A stretch of DNA of 64,000 bases from Herbidospora daliensis (lineage in GTDB: Bacteria; Actinomycetota; Actinomycetes; Streptosporangiales; Streptosporangiaceae). This document shows positions 9,793-19,953 of this stretch, in pieces (positions within the stretch are counted from its first letter, which is position 1; each line of letters opens with the position of its first letter). A program made the position numbers and the translations under genes. The DNA lies in assembly GCF_001570585.1 (NCBI RefSeq), contig NZ_BBXF01000006.1, forward strand, positions 390,383-454,382, given 5' to 3'. The notes under the pieces were generated by a model. It did no database searches and was not told the DNA's origin. It was given only the letters and a program-made list of their open reading frames with translations.

Positions 9793-10509
9793 ATGGCTCG
9801 CACTGATGGACGTTCGCCCGACCAGCTCCGGCCGGTGACGATCACGCGGAACTGGCTGGCCCACGCCGAGGGGTCGGTCCTGGTCGAATTCGGCGGCACG
9901 AAGGTGCTGTGCGCCGCCTCCGTCGAGAGCGGGGTGCCGCGCTGGCGCAAGGGCAGCGGTCTCGGCTGGGTCACCGCCGAGTACGCGATGCTCCCGCGCG
10001 CCACCAACACCCGCGGCGACCGCGAGTCGGTACGCGGCAAGATCGGCGGCCGCACCCACGAGATCTCCCGGCTCATCGGCCGGTCCCTGCGGGCCTGCGT
10101 CGACTACAAGGCGCTCGGCGAGAACTCGATCGTGCTCGACTGCGACGTGCTCCAGGCCGACGGCGGCACCCGCACCGCCGCGATCACCGGCGCCTACGTC
10201 GCGCTGGCCGACGCGGTCGCCTGGATGCGCAAGAAGCGCATGTGCCCCGGCGACCCGCTGGTCGACTCGGTGGCCGCCGTCTCGGTCGGCATCGTCGGCA
10301 CCACCCCGCTGCTCGACCTCTGCTACGTCGAGGACGTCAAGGCCGAGACCGACATGAACGTCGTGATGACCGGCAAGGGCGCGTTCGTCGAGGTGCAGGG
10401 CACCGCCGAAGGGGCGCCGTTCGACCGGGGCACCCTCAACGACCTGCTCGACCTGGCCACGCTCGGCTGCGCCGAGCTGACCGAACTCCAGAAGGCCGCC
10501 CTCGCATGA
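9793..10509 (+). CDS. rph: Ribonuclease PH
   Basis: The 238-residue phosphorolytic exoribonuclease trims tRNA 3' ends. Landmarks are [15 protein letters not shown] at the start, the conserved [20 protein letters not shown] arginine-rich stretch, and [16 protein letters not shown] with the catalytic Asp. ATG 9793 is preferred over GTG 9784 because it matches the universal family N-terminus. The stop overlaps rdgB by ATGA. Confidence 0.96.
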   Translation: MARTDGRSPDQLRPVTITRNWLAHAEGSVLVEFGGTKVLCAASVESGVPRWRKGSGLGWVTAEYAMLPRATNTRGDRESVRGKIGGRTHEISRLIGRSLRACVDYKALGENSIVLDCDVLQADGGTRTAAITGAYVALADAVAWMRKKRMCPGDPLVDSVAAVSVGIVGTTPLLDLCYVEDVKAETDMNVVMTGKGAFVEVQGTAEGAPFDRGTLNDLLDLATLGCAELTELQKAALA

Positions 10510-11114
10510 CCAAGCTGCTGCTCGCCACCCGCAACCAGGGCAAGATCGTCGAACTGCGGCGCATCCTCGAAGAGGCCGCGCTGCCGATCGAGCTGGTCGG
10601 CCTCGAAGCGTTCCCCGAGATCGGCGACGTCGCCGAGACCGGCCTCACCTTCGCCGAGAACGCCCTGCTCAAGGCCCACACCGTGGCCCGGCAGAGCGGC
10701 CTGCCCTGCGTCGCCGACGACTCGGGCCTGTGCGTCGACGCCCTCAACGGCATGCCCGGCATCTTCTCGGCCCGCTGGTCGGGCGGCCACGGCGACGACC
10801 AGGCCAACCTCGACCTGCTGCTGGCCCAGATCGGCGACGTGCCCGACGACCGCCGCCAGGCCCACTTCGCCTGCGTGGCCGCGCTCGCCCTGCCCTCGGG
10901 CGAGGAACGGGTGGTCGAGGGGGTCATGCACGGCCACGTGATCCGGGAGCGCCGGGGCACGATGGGCTTCGGCTACGACCCGATCTTCGTGCCCGACGGC
11001 GAGACCCGCACCACCGCCGAGATGCCGCCCGCCGAGAAGGACGCGATCTCCCATCGCGGCATCTCGATGCGGGCGATGGTGCCGGTCCTGGCCGAGGTGT
11101 TCTCCGTTTCGTAA
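10506..11114 (+). CDS. rdgB: XTP/dITP pyrophosphatase (HAM1/RdgB)
   Basis: This 202-residue enzyme cleans dITP, XTP and related non-canonical nucleotides from the pool. The family signature [18 protein letters not shown] is at the N-terminus. The metal and base sites appear as [20 protein letters not shown] and SHRGISMRA. It is translationally coupled to rph by a 4-bp overlap. The 3' end lies inside an inverted-repeat region (11108-11150). Confidence 0.95.
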   Translation: MTKLLLATRNQGKIVELRRILEEAALPIELVGLEAFPEIGDVAETGLTFAENALLKAHTVARQSGLPCVADDSGLCVDALNGMPGIFSARWSGGHGDDQANLDLLLAQIGDVPDDRRQAHFACVAALALPSGEERVVEGVMHGHVIRERRGTMGFGYDPIFVPDGETRTTAEMPPAEKDAISHRGISMRAMVPVLAEVFSVS

Positions 11115-11150
11115 GAACTTGGGGCTCCCTTACGAACAGGGCGTTCGTAG
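11108..11150. promoter_or_regulatory. Three related half-sites forming two alternative inverted repeats
   Basis: TTCGTAAG (11108-11115) pairs with CTTACGAA (11129-11136), and the overlapping TACGAAC (11131-11137) pairs with GTTCGTA (11143-11149). The two hairpins share the middle arm, so only one can form. The element spans the rdgB stop codon and the gap before the GTG of the molybdopterin gene. It could be a repressor site with three half-sites or a terminator/antiterminator. Confidence 0.45.
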
Positions 11151-11159
11151 GATCCAGGT

Positions 11160-12785
11160 GTGACTTCTCGCTCGACCGCGCCCCCCTGGGCCGCGGCCCT
11201 CGCCGGGCTGACCGCCGCCGCCGTGGCCGTCGGCGTCGGCCAGCTCGCGTCCGGCGTCATCGGCGGCGACTCCTCACCCGTCGTCGCGGTCGGCAACGCG
11301 GCCGTCGACCTGTCCCCGGCGTGGCTGAAGAACTGGGCCATCGCGACGTTCGGCGAGAACGACAAGGTCGTCCTCCTCGGCGGCATCTTCGTGGTGATCG
11401 CCCTGCTGGCGGCCGGTTTCGGGGTGCTGGCCCGGATCCGGCTCGGCTACGGCCGGCTGGCCCTGCTGGCGTTCGGCGTCCTCGGCGCCTGGGCGGCGGC
11501 CACCCGCCCCGACGCGGGCATGCTCGACGTGCTCCCGTCCCTGCTCGCCGCCTGGGCCGGAGCTTCCACGTTGTCCCGGCTCTTCCGGCGGCTCGAACCA
11601 GTCGAGGAACCGGGCGAGGAGCCGGTCGAGAATCCAATGGAGGAACCGGCCGAGGAAGCCGCCGGGCCCGAGCCGTTGGAGCAGCCGCCCGTCATGCTCG
11701 CCGGTGAGCGGCTTCGCACCATCGACCGGCGCCGGCTGTTCACCGGGATCGCCACGGGCGCCGGGGTGGCCGTGGTCACGGGGGCGGCCGGGGTGTGGAT
11801 CGGCGATCGCAACAACGTGGCCGCCGAGCGGGCGCAGGTGGCGGCCGAGTTGCCGAAACCGGCCAAGCCGCTGCCGCCGCTGCCCGCCGGGGTCGACTTC
11901 AGGGTGCCGAACCTGTCGCCGTTCGTCACCCCCAACCACGACTTCTACCGCGTCGACACCGCGCTCGCGTTGCCCAACGTCGACCCCAACACCTGGACGC
12001 TGAAGATCCACGGCATGGTCGACCGGCCCATCGAGCTCACCTTCGCCGACCTGCTGAAACGCCCCATCGTCGAGGCCGACCTCACGCTCGCGTGCGTCTC
12101 CAACCCGGTCGGCGGCCCCTACGTCGGCAACGCCCGCTGGCTCGGCGTGGCCATGGCCGGGGTGCTGCGCGAGGCCGGGATCAAGGCGGGTGCCGACATG
12201 CTGCTGTCGACCAGCGCCGACGGCTGGACCGCCGGCACCCCCGTCGAGGTCGTCATGGACGGCCGCAACGCCCTGTTCGCCTTCGCCATGAACGGCGAGC
12301 CGCTCCCGGTCGCGCACGGCTTCCCGGTCAGGCAGGTCGTGCCGGGCCTCTACGGCTACGTCTCGGCCACCAAGTGGGTCGTCGACGTCAAGCTCACCCG
12401 GTTCGACGAGGAGACGGCGTACTGGACCGATCGGGGCTGGGACGCCAAGGGGCCGATCAAGACGCAGTCGCGCATCGACACCCCGCGCAACAAGACCAAG
12501 CCGGGCCGCAACGTGATCGCCGGGGTCGCCTGGGCGCAGACGAAGGGCATCGCGAAGGTCGAGGTCAAGGTCGACGACGGGCCGTGGCAAGAGGCGAAGC
12601 TGGCCGAGGTGCCGGGCCTGGACACCTGGCGGCAGTGGTCGATCGAGGTCGACCTGGCTAGCGGGCTGCACAATCTGTCGTGCCGGGCCACCGACGAGAC
12701 CGGCGAGACGCAGACCGACCGGGGCGCGCCGCCCGAGCCTAACGGCGCCACCGGCTACCACCAGGTTCTCATCGAGACCACCTAG
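11160..12785 (+). CDS. Membrane-anchored sulfite-oxidase-type molybdopterin oxidoreductase
   Basis: The 541-residue protein combines an N-terminal membrane domain (about four hydrophobic spans to residue 140) with a Glu/Pro-rich acidic linker. Another hydrophobic span follows near residue 200, then a sulfite-oxidase-fold catalytic domain. The probable Mo-ligand cysteine lies in LTLACVSNPVGG, and a C-terminal Ig-like dimerisation domain ends the chain. The fold implies oxidation or reduction of sulfur or nitrogen oxo compounds outside the membrane, but the substrate is unknown. Start is GTG 11160. Fusions of this layout are common in actinobacteria. Confidence 0.88.
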   Translation: MTSRSTAPPWAAALAGLTAAAVAVGVGQLASGVIGGDSSPVVAVGNAAVDLSPAWLKNWAIATFGENDKVVLLGGIFVVIALLAAGFGVLARIRLGYGRLALLAFGVLGAWAAATRPDAGMLDVLPSLLAAWAGASTLSRLFRRLEPVEEPGEEPVENPMEEPAEEAAGPEPLEQPPVMLAGERLRTIDRRRLFTGIATGAGVAVVTGAAGVWIGDRNNVAAERAQVAAELPKPAKPLPPLPAGVDFRVPNLSPFVTPNHDFYRVDTALALPNVDPNTWTLKIHGMVDRPIELTFADLLKRPIVEADLTLACVSNPVGGPYVGNARWLGVAMAGVLREAGIKAGADMLLSTSADGWTAGTPVEVVMDGRNALFAFAMNGEPLPVAHGFPVRQVVPGLYGYVSATKWVVDVKLTRFDEETAYWTDRGWDAKGPIKTQSRIDTPRNKTKPGRNVIAGVAWAQTKGIAKVEVKVDDGPWQEAKLAEVPGLDTWRQWSIEVDLASGLHNLSCRATDETGETQTDRGAPPEPNGATGYHQVLIETT

Positions 12786-12861
12786 ACGGCAGGATTCGGG
12801 AAAGCCGGTTGCTCATCGGAGTCACCCCCTTACCATCGGTCACATCGAAGGGAAGGGGTCG

Positions 12862-13641
12862 ATGGCCGAGCGTCAGTCCCGGTGGCGGTTGCCGACCGGC
12901 GTCTACAATCCCGTCGTCACCGGTGACGGGCGCAGGTGGCGTGACTACGAGAAGGCCGCCGAGACCCCCGCGCCGTCCCTCGATCCGTGGCCGTCGCAGT
13001 TGCCGTCCCGGCTGCCGCCGACGGGCGACGACTGGTTCGACCGGGCCTCCCGGCCGCGCCACCTGGAGGAGTCGCGGCCCTACGGGGTGCCGGGCGGGCT
13101 GGCGAGACCCGACCCGGAGGCGCAACGTGATCTCGCCGAGGCGTTGGCCGGCAGGTTCCCCGATCCGCGCGGCACCTGGATCCGGCTGATCAACGCCGAA
13201 GGGCCGACCGACGACCCGTTCCGGTCGACCAACGCCATCGACTGCGCCCTGTCGGTCATGTCGTCGTGGCACGGCGAACCCGTCGTGGCGGCGGCCCGGC
13301 AGCCCGAGTACGACCGGGTGGGCAAACCCGTCCTCTCGGGGGAGGCGGGCGGGGTGGCCAGGGCCGAGCAGTGGCTCGGCCATCGTTTCGAGTACGTCGG
13401 GCAGGGCCGCCGCGCCTACGGGGTGGTGGCCGGGCGGTTGCGGTCGGCCGGGCACGGCGCCGCGACCGTGCTCATCACGCGCTGGCCCCAAGGGGGCAGC
13501 CACGCGTGGAACGCGGTGAACTCACTGGGGGAGGTGCTGTGGATCGACGCACAGCGGGGACACATGGCCATCGAGCCGCCGTACGAGAACGTGACGGGGG
13601 TGTTCTGCGTGGTCCTCGACCGCGCGGGGCAGCGGGTGTGA
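12862..13641 (+). CDS. Toxin-type glutamine deamidase (papain-fold toxin) domain protein
   Basis: A 259-residue soluble protein. The last 150 residues resemble the papain-fold toxin / glutamine deamidase family found in polymorphic toxins. A Cys-His-Asp triad is visible: Cys128 in RSTNAIDCALS, His214 in GGSHAWNAV and Asp229 in LWIDAQRG. The N-terminal 100 residues are Pro/Arg-rich without a signal peptide, membrane span or recognised delivery domain. A GGAAGGGG site precedes ATG 12862. It overlaps the small YrhB-like gene by 4 bp, a toxin-immunity arrangement. Whether it is exported or acts inside the cell cannot be told. Confidence 0.75.
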   Translation: MAERQSRWRLPTGVYNPVVTGDGRRWRDYEKAAETPAPSLDPWPSQLPSRLPPTGDDWFDRASRPRHLEESRPYGVPGGLARPDPEAQRDLAEALAGRFPDPRGTWIRLINAEGPTDDPFRSTNAIDCALSVMSSWHGEPVVAAARQPEYDRVGKPVLSGEAGGVARAEQWLGHRFEYVGQGRRAYGVVAGRLRSAGHGAATVLITRWPQGGSHAWNAVNSLGEVLWIDAQRGHMAIEPPYENVTGVFCVVLDRAGQRV

Positions 13642-13901
13642 GCCCGGACACCGCCCGCGCGCTGGCCGAGGAGTGGTTCAACGGGGGGCGGGCCCGCTCG
13701 GCCGAGGTGGTCGTCTACGCCTTCGACGACGGGTTCGTGGCCTGGGCGCGAGACGACGAGCCCGACGACCCGAGCGTGTTGCCGTCGACCGTCGGGGGCG
13801 GCTGCATCGTCATCGACCGGCGGACCGGCGAACTGGCCGTCCGCCCCCTGCTGGGGCCGGAGTTCGTGGCCGAGCAGTGGCCCGACCACGTGCCCCGTTA
13901 A
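13638..13901 (+). CDS. YrhB/Imm35-like immunity protein candidate
   Basis: The 87-residue protein begins at a GTG overlapping the deamidase stop (GTGA). It has the YrhB-like layout: an N-terminal helix ([12 protein letters not shown]), a central strand pair, then [18 protein letters not shown]. YrhB-like proteins commonly accompany papain-fold deamidase toxins and are predicted immunity proteins. The last bases overlap the stop of the convergent permease gene (13898-13901). The family call rests on pattern and context. Confidence 0.7.
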   Translation: MSPDTARALAEEWFNGGRARSAEVVVYAFDDGFVAWARDDEPDDPSVLPSTVGGGCIVIDRRTGELAVRPLLGPEFVAEQWPDHVPR

Positions 13902-16387
13902 CTGGCCGCGAGCGAGCCCACGATGGAGGCGTTGGCCGCGCGGCGGGCGGGCAGCACCGCCGCGAGCACCCCGGCCAGCGCCGACAGGACCAGGTAGAGC
14001 AGCACCTGCCCGACCGGCACGATGAAGACGGTCTCGTTCGGGATCGTCTGCAGCGCCGCCCACCCGAAGGCGACGCCGATGACGACGCCGACCAGCGCCC
14101 CGACCAGGCCCAGCACCAGCGCCTCGATCGAGAGCATGCCGCGCAGCTGCGGCCGGGTCAGGCCGAGGGCGCGCAGCAGCGCCGACTCCCGGGTGCGTTC
14201 GTGCACCGACAACGACAGGGTGTTGGCGATGCCGAGCAGCGAGATCAGGATGGCCAGGCCGAGCAGCGCGGCGAAGATCGTGAACATCATGTCGAACGCC
14301 TCGTCGAACTCGCCGCGCACGTCGGCCGCGCTGACCAGCTGCGCGGTCGGGTAGGCCGTCAAAGCCGCCTCGACGGCCCGCCGGGAGACGTCGGCGGCCG
14401 TGCCGTCCTTGACCTTGACGTACACGCGGACCGGCCCGACCGCGCCGAAGTACTTCTCGAAGTCGGGCGCGGCGATCGTGTAGGGCATGGTCCCGTTCAG
14501 GCCGTCCTGCCCGAGGAGGGCGGCCACCTTCACCTTGACCTTCCCGGCCTTGGCAGTGGTGAGGGAGACGGTGTCGCCGACCTTGGCGCCGAGGTTCTCG
14601 GCCTGCGGCTCCGACAACGCGACGGTGCCGGGGGTCAACGCGGCCAGCGAGCCCGAGAGGACCTCCGGCCGGAACACGGCGCGGTCGGGCAGGCTGGCGA
14701 TCTCGCCGGTGTCGTCCTGGCGCATCTCGGCGACCAGCCCGACCTCGGGCAGCGTCCGCAGGGTGGCGGGCACCTCGGCGGGCAGCAGGGGCATGCCGTC
14801 GGCGCGGCCGTACTGCGCGGTGATCATGAAGTCGACGGGGAACTGGTCGTCGAGGCTGCTGACGACCGTCTCGCGGGTGCTGGCGGTGATCACCGAGATG
14901 AGGGTCATCAGGGTGACGCCGATGGTCAGCGCGACCGTCGTGGTGGCGGCCCGCTTCGGGTTGCGGCGGGAGTTGTCGACGGCCAGCCGTCCGGGCACGC
15001 CGAAGACCTTGCGCGGCACCCACCCGGCGAACGCGCTCAGCGGGCTCATCAGCACCGGCCCGATCACGATCACGCCGAGGAAGAACACCGCGCCGCCGCC
15101 CATCGCGACCAGCAGGCCGGTGTTGCCGTCGAGCACCCAGATCGCCACGGCGGTGAGCCCGAGCCCGCCCGCCAGCAGCAGACCCGCGATGAGCGAGCGG
15201 GCCAGCCCGGCGCGGAACGTCTGCTCCTCGACCTGGCTGCGCAGCGCCGCGATCGGCGCCACCCGGGTCGCCCCGCGGGCCGGCAGCACCGCCGCGACCA
15301 CGGTCACCAGCAGCCCGACGACCAGCCCGAGCACGATCGTGCGCGGCGTCAGCGCGACGCTCGCCCCGGTCGGGACCGGCGCGTCGAACCGTCCCAGCGC
15401 GGCGAGGCCGAGCGCCCCCAGCCCGAGCCCGACCAGCAGCCCCAGCACCGACGAGACCAGCCCGACGACCGCCGACTCCAGCAGGATCGACCGGAACACC
15501 TGCCCGCGCGTCGCCCCGATGCAGCGCAGCAGCGCCATCTCCCGGGTCCGCTGCGCGACCAGGATGTTGAACGTGTTGTAGATGACCAGCGCCGCCACGA
15601 ACATGGCCACGCACCCGAACAGCAGCAGCACGAGCACCAGGTAGTCGAGCTCCACGTTGCTGTCGAGGGCCAGCTTCCGGGCCAGTTCCTCCCCGGTCTT
15701 GACCGTGTACGTCTGCCCGAGCGCCGCCGCCACCGTCTGCTTGAGCGTCTCGGGGGAGACCCCGGCCGAGGCGGCCAGGTCGATCTCGTGGTAGCCCTTC
15801 TCGCCGGTCATCTCCCGCGCCGTGGCGGGGTCGAACCCGACCGCGCCGGTGTAGGCGAGGTGCTGGTCGACGCCCACGTCGATGAGGCCGACCAGGGTGA
15901 ACTGGCGGCGCTTCTCGGCGAGGTCGAGCACGGTGACGGTGTCGCCGACCTCGAACTGCCGGGTCCGCGCGGTGTTCTCGTCGAGCACCGCCTCACCCGG
16001 GCCGCCGGGGGCGGTGCCGGTGACGTAGCTGGTCCGGTCGAGCGGCCCGGCCTCGACGGAGATGCCGCTGGTCGCGGTGCTGCCGGCGGCCCGGCCCGAC
16101 TTGTCGAGCAGCGGCGCGGTGCCGCGGACGAGCCCCTGCGCGCCGGACACCCCGGGCAGCGCGGTGAGCTTGGCCAGCACCTCGTGCGGGATGTCCTCGT
16201 CCTTCGGGGTGACGGCGACGGCGACCTTGTCGGCGTCGGCCGTGAAGAGCTGGCGGAAGCCCTGCTCGATAGTGTCGGTCAGCACGAACGTGCCCGCGAT
16301 GAAGCCGACGCCCAGGGTGATGGCCAGCGAGGTGAGCAGCAGCCGGAGCCGGTGTGCCACCAGCCCGGCCAGTGTGGTGCGCAGCAC
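13898..16387 (-). CDS. FtsX/MacB-type ABC transporter permease
   Basis: An 829-residue permease of the large double-FtsX class. One span near the N-terminus ([20 protein letters not shown]) is followed by a large extracytoplasmic domain, a first FtsX domain with the [14 protein letters not shown] coupling helix, and a second with [14 protein letters not shown] near the end. Start is GTG 16387, 3 bp after the ATPase stop. The substrate is unknown. Such exporters often act on peptides, lipids or cell-wall-active drugs, and the upstream two-component system suggests envelope stress sensing. Confidence 0.92.
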   Translation of the reverse strand: MLRTTLAGLVAHRLRLLLTSLAITLGVGFIAGTFVLTDTIEQGFRQLFTADADKVAVAVTPKDEDIPHEVLAKLTALPGVSGAQGLVRGTAPLLDKSGRAAGSTATSGISVEAGPLDRTSYVTGTAPGGPGEAVLDENTARTRQFEVGDTVTVLDLAEKRRQFTLVGLIDVGVDQHLAYTGAVGFDPATAREMTGEKGYHEIDLAASAGVSPETLKQTVAAALGQTYTVKTGEELARKLALDSNVELDYLVLVLLLFGCVAMFVAALVIYNTFNILVAQRTREMALLRCIGATRGQVFRSILLESAVVGLVSSVLGLLVGLGLGALGLAALGRFDAPVPTGASVALTPRTIVLGLVVGLLVTVVAAVLPARGATRVAPIAALRSQVEEQTFRAGLARSLIAGLLLAGGLGLTAVAIWVLDGNTGLLVAMGGGAVFFLGVIVIGPVLMSPLSAFAGWVPRKVFGVPGRLAVDNSRRNPKRAATTTVALTIGVTLMTLISVITASTRETVVSSLDDQFPVDFMITAQYGRADGMPLLPAEVPATLRTLPEVGLVAEMRQDDTGEIASLPDRAVFRPEVLSGSLAALTPGTVALSEPQAENLGAKVGDTVSLTTAKAGKVKVKVAALLGQDGLNGTMPYTIAAPDFEKYFGAVGPVRVYVKVKDGTAADVSRRAVEAALTAYPTAQLVSAADVRGEFDEAFDMMFTIFAALLGLAILISLLGIANTLSLSVHERTRESALLRALGLTRPQLRGMLSIEALVLGLVGALVGVVIGVAFGWAALQTIPNETVFIVPVGQVLLYLVLSALAGVLAAVLPARRAANASIVGSLAAS

Positions 16388-16390
16388 GGC

Positions 16391-17134
16391 TCAGGCCTCC
16401 AGCTTCAGCAGCATGTCGTGCACGCTCTGCGGGGTCGGCTGGGTCACTTCGCTGACCAGCAGCCCGTCGCGGAGGAACACCACGCGGTCGGCGTAGGAGG
16501 CGGCCACCGGGTCGTGGGTGACCATCACGATGGTCTGGCCGAGTTCGCGTACCGACCGCCGCAGGAAGGACAGCACCTCGGCGCCGCTGCGGGAGTCGAG
16601 GTTGCCGGTGGGCTCGTCGGCGAAGATCACCTGGGGCTTGCTGATGAGGGCGCGGGCCACCGCCACCCGCTGCTGCTGGCCGCCCGAGAGCTGGCTCGGC
16701 CGGTGGGAGAGGCGGTCGCGCAGCCCCACGGTCTCGACCACGCGGTCCATCAGGACCTGGTCGGCCTGCCGTCCGGCGATCTCCAGCGGCAGGCGGATGT
16801 TCTGCTCGGCCGTCAGGGTGGGCAGCAGGTTGAAGGCCTGGAACACGAACCCGATGCGCTCGCGGCGCAGCAGGGTGAGCTGCTTGTCGGACAGGGTCGT
16901 GATGTCGGCGTCGCCGATGTGCACGTGCCCCGAGCTGACCGTGTCGAGCCCGGCCAGGCAGTGCATCAGGGTGGACTTGCCCGACCCCGACGGCCCCATG
17001 ATCGCCGTGAACGCCCCCGTGGCGAAGCTCACGTCGATGCCGCGCAGCGCGTGCACGGCGGCGTCGCCCTGGCCGTATGTCTTGCTGAGCCCCCGTGCCA
17101 CGACGGCGGCGCGGACGTCGGTAGTCATCGTCAT
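16391..17134 (-). CDS. ABC transporter ATP-binding protein (MacB/LolD type)
   Basis: A 247-residue ATPase with Walker [11 protein letters not shown]-loop [17 protein letters not shown], signature [15 protein letters not shown] and Walker [13 protein letters not shown], all typical of the MacB/LolD subfamily that pairs with FtsX permeases. ATG 17134 (MTMTTD) is preferred over the TTG at 17143. The partner permease follows 3 bp later, and the response regulator lies 92 bp upstream on the same strand. Confidence 0.94.
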   Translation of the reverse strand: MTMTTDVRAAVVARGLSKTYGQGDAAVHALRGIDVSFATGAFTAIMGPSGSGKSTLMHCLAGLDTVSSGHVHIGDADITTLSDKQLTLLRRERIGFVFQAFNLLPTLTAEQNIRLPLEIAGRQADQVLMDRVVETVGLRDRLSHRPSQLSGGQQQRVAVARALISKPQVIFADEPTGNLDSRSGAEVLSFLRRSVRELGQTIVMVTHDPVAASYADRVVFLRDGLLVSEVTQPTPQSVHDMLLKLEA

Positions 17135-17226
17135 GGTCAGCAACGCTATTGACGCGCGCTTGACCTTTCTTCGGTCGCCCGGACGGCTTTCGCCTGGTTC
17201 TCCGGTCGCCTCCGGGGCCGGTGCTG

Positions 17227-17904
17227 CTACCGGGGAGGTAGCCGGGTGTCAGACTTTCGGCCGACCATGCCGGTCTCGTACGCGTAGACCACCACCTGCG
17301 CCCGGTCGCGCAGCTCCAGCTTGGCCAGGATCCGCCCCAGGTGGGTCTTCACGGTGGCCTCGGCGAGGGTGAGCCGGGTCGCGATCTCGGCGTTCGACAG
17401 ACCCCGCGCCACCTGGACGAGCACCTCCCGCTCCCGAGCGGTCAGGCTGTCGGGTTCGGGGGCGGTGGGCGCCTCGGGCAGGTAGGCGGAGACGAGGTCG
17501 AGCAGCCGCCGCGTGGTCGACGGGGCCACCACGGCGTCGCCGTCGTGCACCGACCTGATCGCGCTCAGCAGGTCGGCCGGGGGCACGTCCTTCAGCAGGA
17601 AGCCCGACGCGCCCGACCGGATCGCCGCGAAGGCGTACTCGTCGAGGTCGAACGTGGTGAGGATGAGGACCTTGGGCGGGTTCGGCAACGAGGTGATCAG
17701 CCGGGTGGCCTCGACCCCGTCCATGCGCGGCATCCGCACGTCCATCAGCACGACGTCGGCGGCCAGGCCGCCCTTGACCAGCTCGACGGCGGCCGACCCG
17801 TCGCCGGCCTCGCCGGCCACCTCGATGTCGGGCTGCGCGCCCAGCACCATCCGGAACCCGGCCCTGACCAGCTCCTGGTCGTCGACGAGGATGACCCGGA
17901 TCAT
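17227..17904 (-). CDS. NarL/LuxR-type response regulator
   Basis: A 225-residue regulator with a receiver domain (acidic pair DDQ, phospho-acceptor Asp in [13 protein letters not shown], Lys in GFLLKDVPP). A C-terminal LuxR helix-turn-helix follows ([15 protein letters not shown], then [13 protein letters not shown]). It overlaps the kinase stop by 4 bp. By position it probably controls the ABC exporter genes immediately downstream. Confidence 0.94.
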   Translation of the reverse strand: MIRVILVDDQELVRAGFRMVLGAQPDIEVAGEAGDGSAAVELVKGGLAADVVLMDVRMPRMDGVEATRLITSLPNPPKVLILTTFDLDEYAFAAIRSGASGFLLKDVPPADLLSAIRSVHDGDAVVAPSTTRRLLDLVSAYLPEAPTAPEPDSLTAREREVLVQVARGLSNAEIATRLTLAEATVKTHLGRILAKLELRDRAQVVVYAYETGMVGRKSDTRLPPR

Positions 17905-19082
17905 CGTGCGCCCCCCGCCGGGATGCGCGCCACCACGAGGAAGCCGCCGCCGGGCTTGGGGGCGGCGTGGACGTCGCCGCCGTACATGGAGACCCGTTCG
18001 CGCATGCCGATGAGGCCGTGGCCGCCCTCTCCCGTGGCGGAGGCGGCGCCCCGGCCGTCGTCGGCGATGCGCAGCAGCACGTCGCGGGGGCCGTAGACGA
18101 CCTGGACCGTGGAGCTGACCCCGGGCCCGCCGTGTTTGAGGGTGTTGGTCAGCGCCTCCTGGACGATCCGGTAGATCACCAGCTGTAGTCCTTCCGCGAG
18201 ATGATCGGGCGTGCCCTCCACCCGGATGTCCACCGGCAGCCCGGACGCGCGCACCTGACGTACAAGATCGTCAAGTTGCCCGAGCCCCGGCTGGGGCGCG
18301 TACTCCTCCGACTCGGCCCCGTCGTCGCGCAGCACGCCGACCAGCCGCCGCATCTCGGCCAGCGCCTGCCGCCCGGTCGCCGAGATCGCCTCGACCGCCC
18401 GTTTGGCCTGGTCGGGATCGCTGTCGATGGCGAACCCGGCCCCGTCGGCCTGGACCACGATGACGCTGACGTTGTGGGCGACGACGTCGTGCAGCTCCCG
18501 CGCGATCCGGGCGCGTTCGGCGGCGGTGGCGATGAGCGCCTGCTGGTCGCGTTCCTTCTCGGCCCGTTCGGCGCGGTCGACCAGGTTGGCGACGAAGCGC
18601 CTGCGCATGTTGAGGTAGATGCCGCCGATCCAGATGGCGACCACGAACACCGAGGCGCTGAAGAAGAGCTCCAGGTCGAGGTCGCCCCACGACTGCAGCA
18701 CCATCGCGGTCCCGACCTCGGCGACGAGCCCGGCGCCGATCGCCCACGGCAGCGGACACGACGCGGCGACCGTGAACATCGCGATGAGCACGGCCTGGTT
18801 GGCCGGCAGGGCGCCGATCCCGGTGACCCACTGGACGAGACTGACCGCCGAGATGAGCGCCATGACGTGGAGCGGGAAGCGCCGCCGCCAGAACAGCGGC
18901 CCGACGAGCACCGCCGAGAGCCCGAGCACCCCCCAGAGCCCGATGGCCTTGCCGCCGCCGATGTAGGAACCGTTCGCGAACTCCGAGGCGCTCAGCAGGC
19001 AGTAGAGCACCAGCGGCGACACCAGCAGCGCGTCGATGGACGCGAGATGTCGCCGCCGTAGGGCGCGTAGCTTGCCGAGCAC
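17901..19082 (-). CDS. Membrane sensor histidine kinase (HisKA_3 type)
   Basis: A 393-residue kinase with several membrane spans in the first 165 residues and a short coiled segment (VDRAERAEKERDQQ). The dimerisation/phospho-acceptor helix contains ARELHDVVAHNVSVIVVQ (His is the phosphorylation site), and the ATPase domain ends with DDGRGAA and GHGLIGMRERV. The start is GTG 19082. The ligand is unknown, since almost no extracytoplasmic domain is present, as in intramembrane-sensing kinases that partner ABC exporters. Confidence 0.93.
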   Translation of the reverse strand: MLGKLRALRRRHLASIDALLVSPLVLYCLLSASEFANGSYIGGGKAIGLWGVLGLSAVLVGPLFWRRRFPLHVMALISAVSLVQWVTGIGALPANQAVLIAMFTVAASCPLPWAIGAGLVAEVGTAMVLQSWGDLDLELFFSASVFVVAIWIGGIYLNMRRRFVANLVDRAERAEKERDQQALIATAAERARIARELHDVVAHNVSVIVVQADGAGFAIDSDPDQAKRAVEAISATGRQALAEMRRLVGVLRDDGAESEEYAPQPGLGQLDDLVRQVRASGLPVDIRVEGTPDHLAEGLQLVIYRIVQEALTNTLKHGGPGVSSTVQVVYGPRDVLLRIADDGRGAASATGEGGHGLIGMRERVSMYGGDVHAAPKPGGGFLVVARIPAGGAR

Positions 19083-19252
19083 GCCTCAAGAGTACGTATG
19101 CGCAGTTCCCGGCACCTTCCGCCTAGCGGCGGATTCGGTCCTACGACCCAGGTCGCAGACCGGAATGTGCTTACACGCCTCTTACGGGCGATCAGGCAGT
19201 ATCAATCCCGGGAGCTGCATCCTTGGGGTGTTAAAGGGAGAAAAGATTCGCG

Positions 19253-19948
19253 ATGACGGATCACGACGCCGGGCCGCGCGGCACTGAAGACACGAACACC
19301 GCGCCGCGCGACCCGGCCGACTCCCCCACCAGGGAGATCCCCGCAGTCGACACCACCGGCGCGACCTCTTCGGGTCCCGGCGCCGTCCCCTCTTCAGGCG
19401 CCTTCGCCTCTCACGGCACGGAGTCCGTCGTTCCCGACCCGGCCCGCGCAGGAGCCTTCGGCACCACGGATTTCTCGGTCCCGGCCTCCGCCGGAGCGGT
19501 TCCGTCCGGTGCGGCTTCCGCCGGCCCGGGTCCTGCCCGGACCGCCCCCGCGACCGCTTCCGGTACGGCGTCCGCTTCGCCTGGTGCGGGCGCCTTCGCC
19601 TCGCCCGCGCCGCCCCGTTATCGGTTCCGCGGCCAGACCGCCGCGAAGAAGCCCCCCGCCGGATACGCCTTCGGACCCGGCGGGGCCGGATGGGACGCCC
19701 CCGGGTGGCGTACCGTCTCCGCTTCCGAACCGGCCCCCCGCCGTCGCTTCGGCCTGGTCGCCCTGCTGGCCGCGGGCCTGGTGGGCGTCGTCGTCGGCGC
19801 CCTGCTCGTGGTCATGGTCGATCGGCCCTGGCGGGACGACCGGCCCGAGTTCGGGGTGGTCGTCGACCAGCCCGGTCCGCGGCAGAACGTCCCCCGGTTC
19901 TGCGAGCGGACCGACACCGGTTTCCGCTGCGAGTTCCCCCGCTCGTAA
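19253..19948 (+). CDS. Single-span membrane protein with low-complexity N-terminus
   Basis: A 231-residue protein. The first 140 residues are an Ala/Pro/Ser/Gly-rich disordered tail without any fold signature. One membrane span (FGLVALLAAGLVGVVVGALLVV) follows, then a 40-residue outer tail ending with two Cys (RFCERTDTGFRCEFPRS) that could form a disulphide. ATG 19253 follows AAAGGGAGAAAAG. The function is unknown. It converges with the FMN reductase gene after 5 bp, with a 5-bp GC stem at 19949-19962 between them. Confidence 0.75.
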   Translation: MTDHDAGPRGTEDTNTAPRDPADSPTREIPAVDTTGATSSGPGAVPSSGAFASHGTESVVPDPARAGAFGTTDFSVPASAGAVPSGAASAGPGPARTAPATASGTASASPGAGAFASPAPPRYRFRGQTAAKKPPAGYAFGPGGAGWDAPGWRTVSASEPAPRRRFGLVALLAAGLVGVVVGALLVVMVDRPWRDDRPEFGVVVDQPGPRQNVPRFCERTDTGFRCEFPRS

Positions 19949-19953
19949 GCCGC

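Noticed and set aside
13673-17152. Very long plus-strand frame opposite the permease and ATPase genes
   Set aside because: It is rich in Arg, Gly, His and Gln with no domain. It is the typical shadow of GC-rich genes; the minus-strand frames carry clear ABC motifs.
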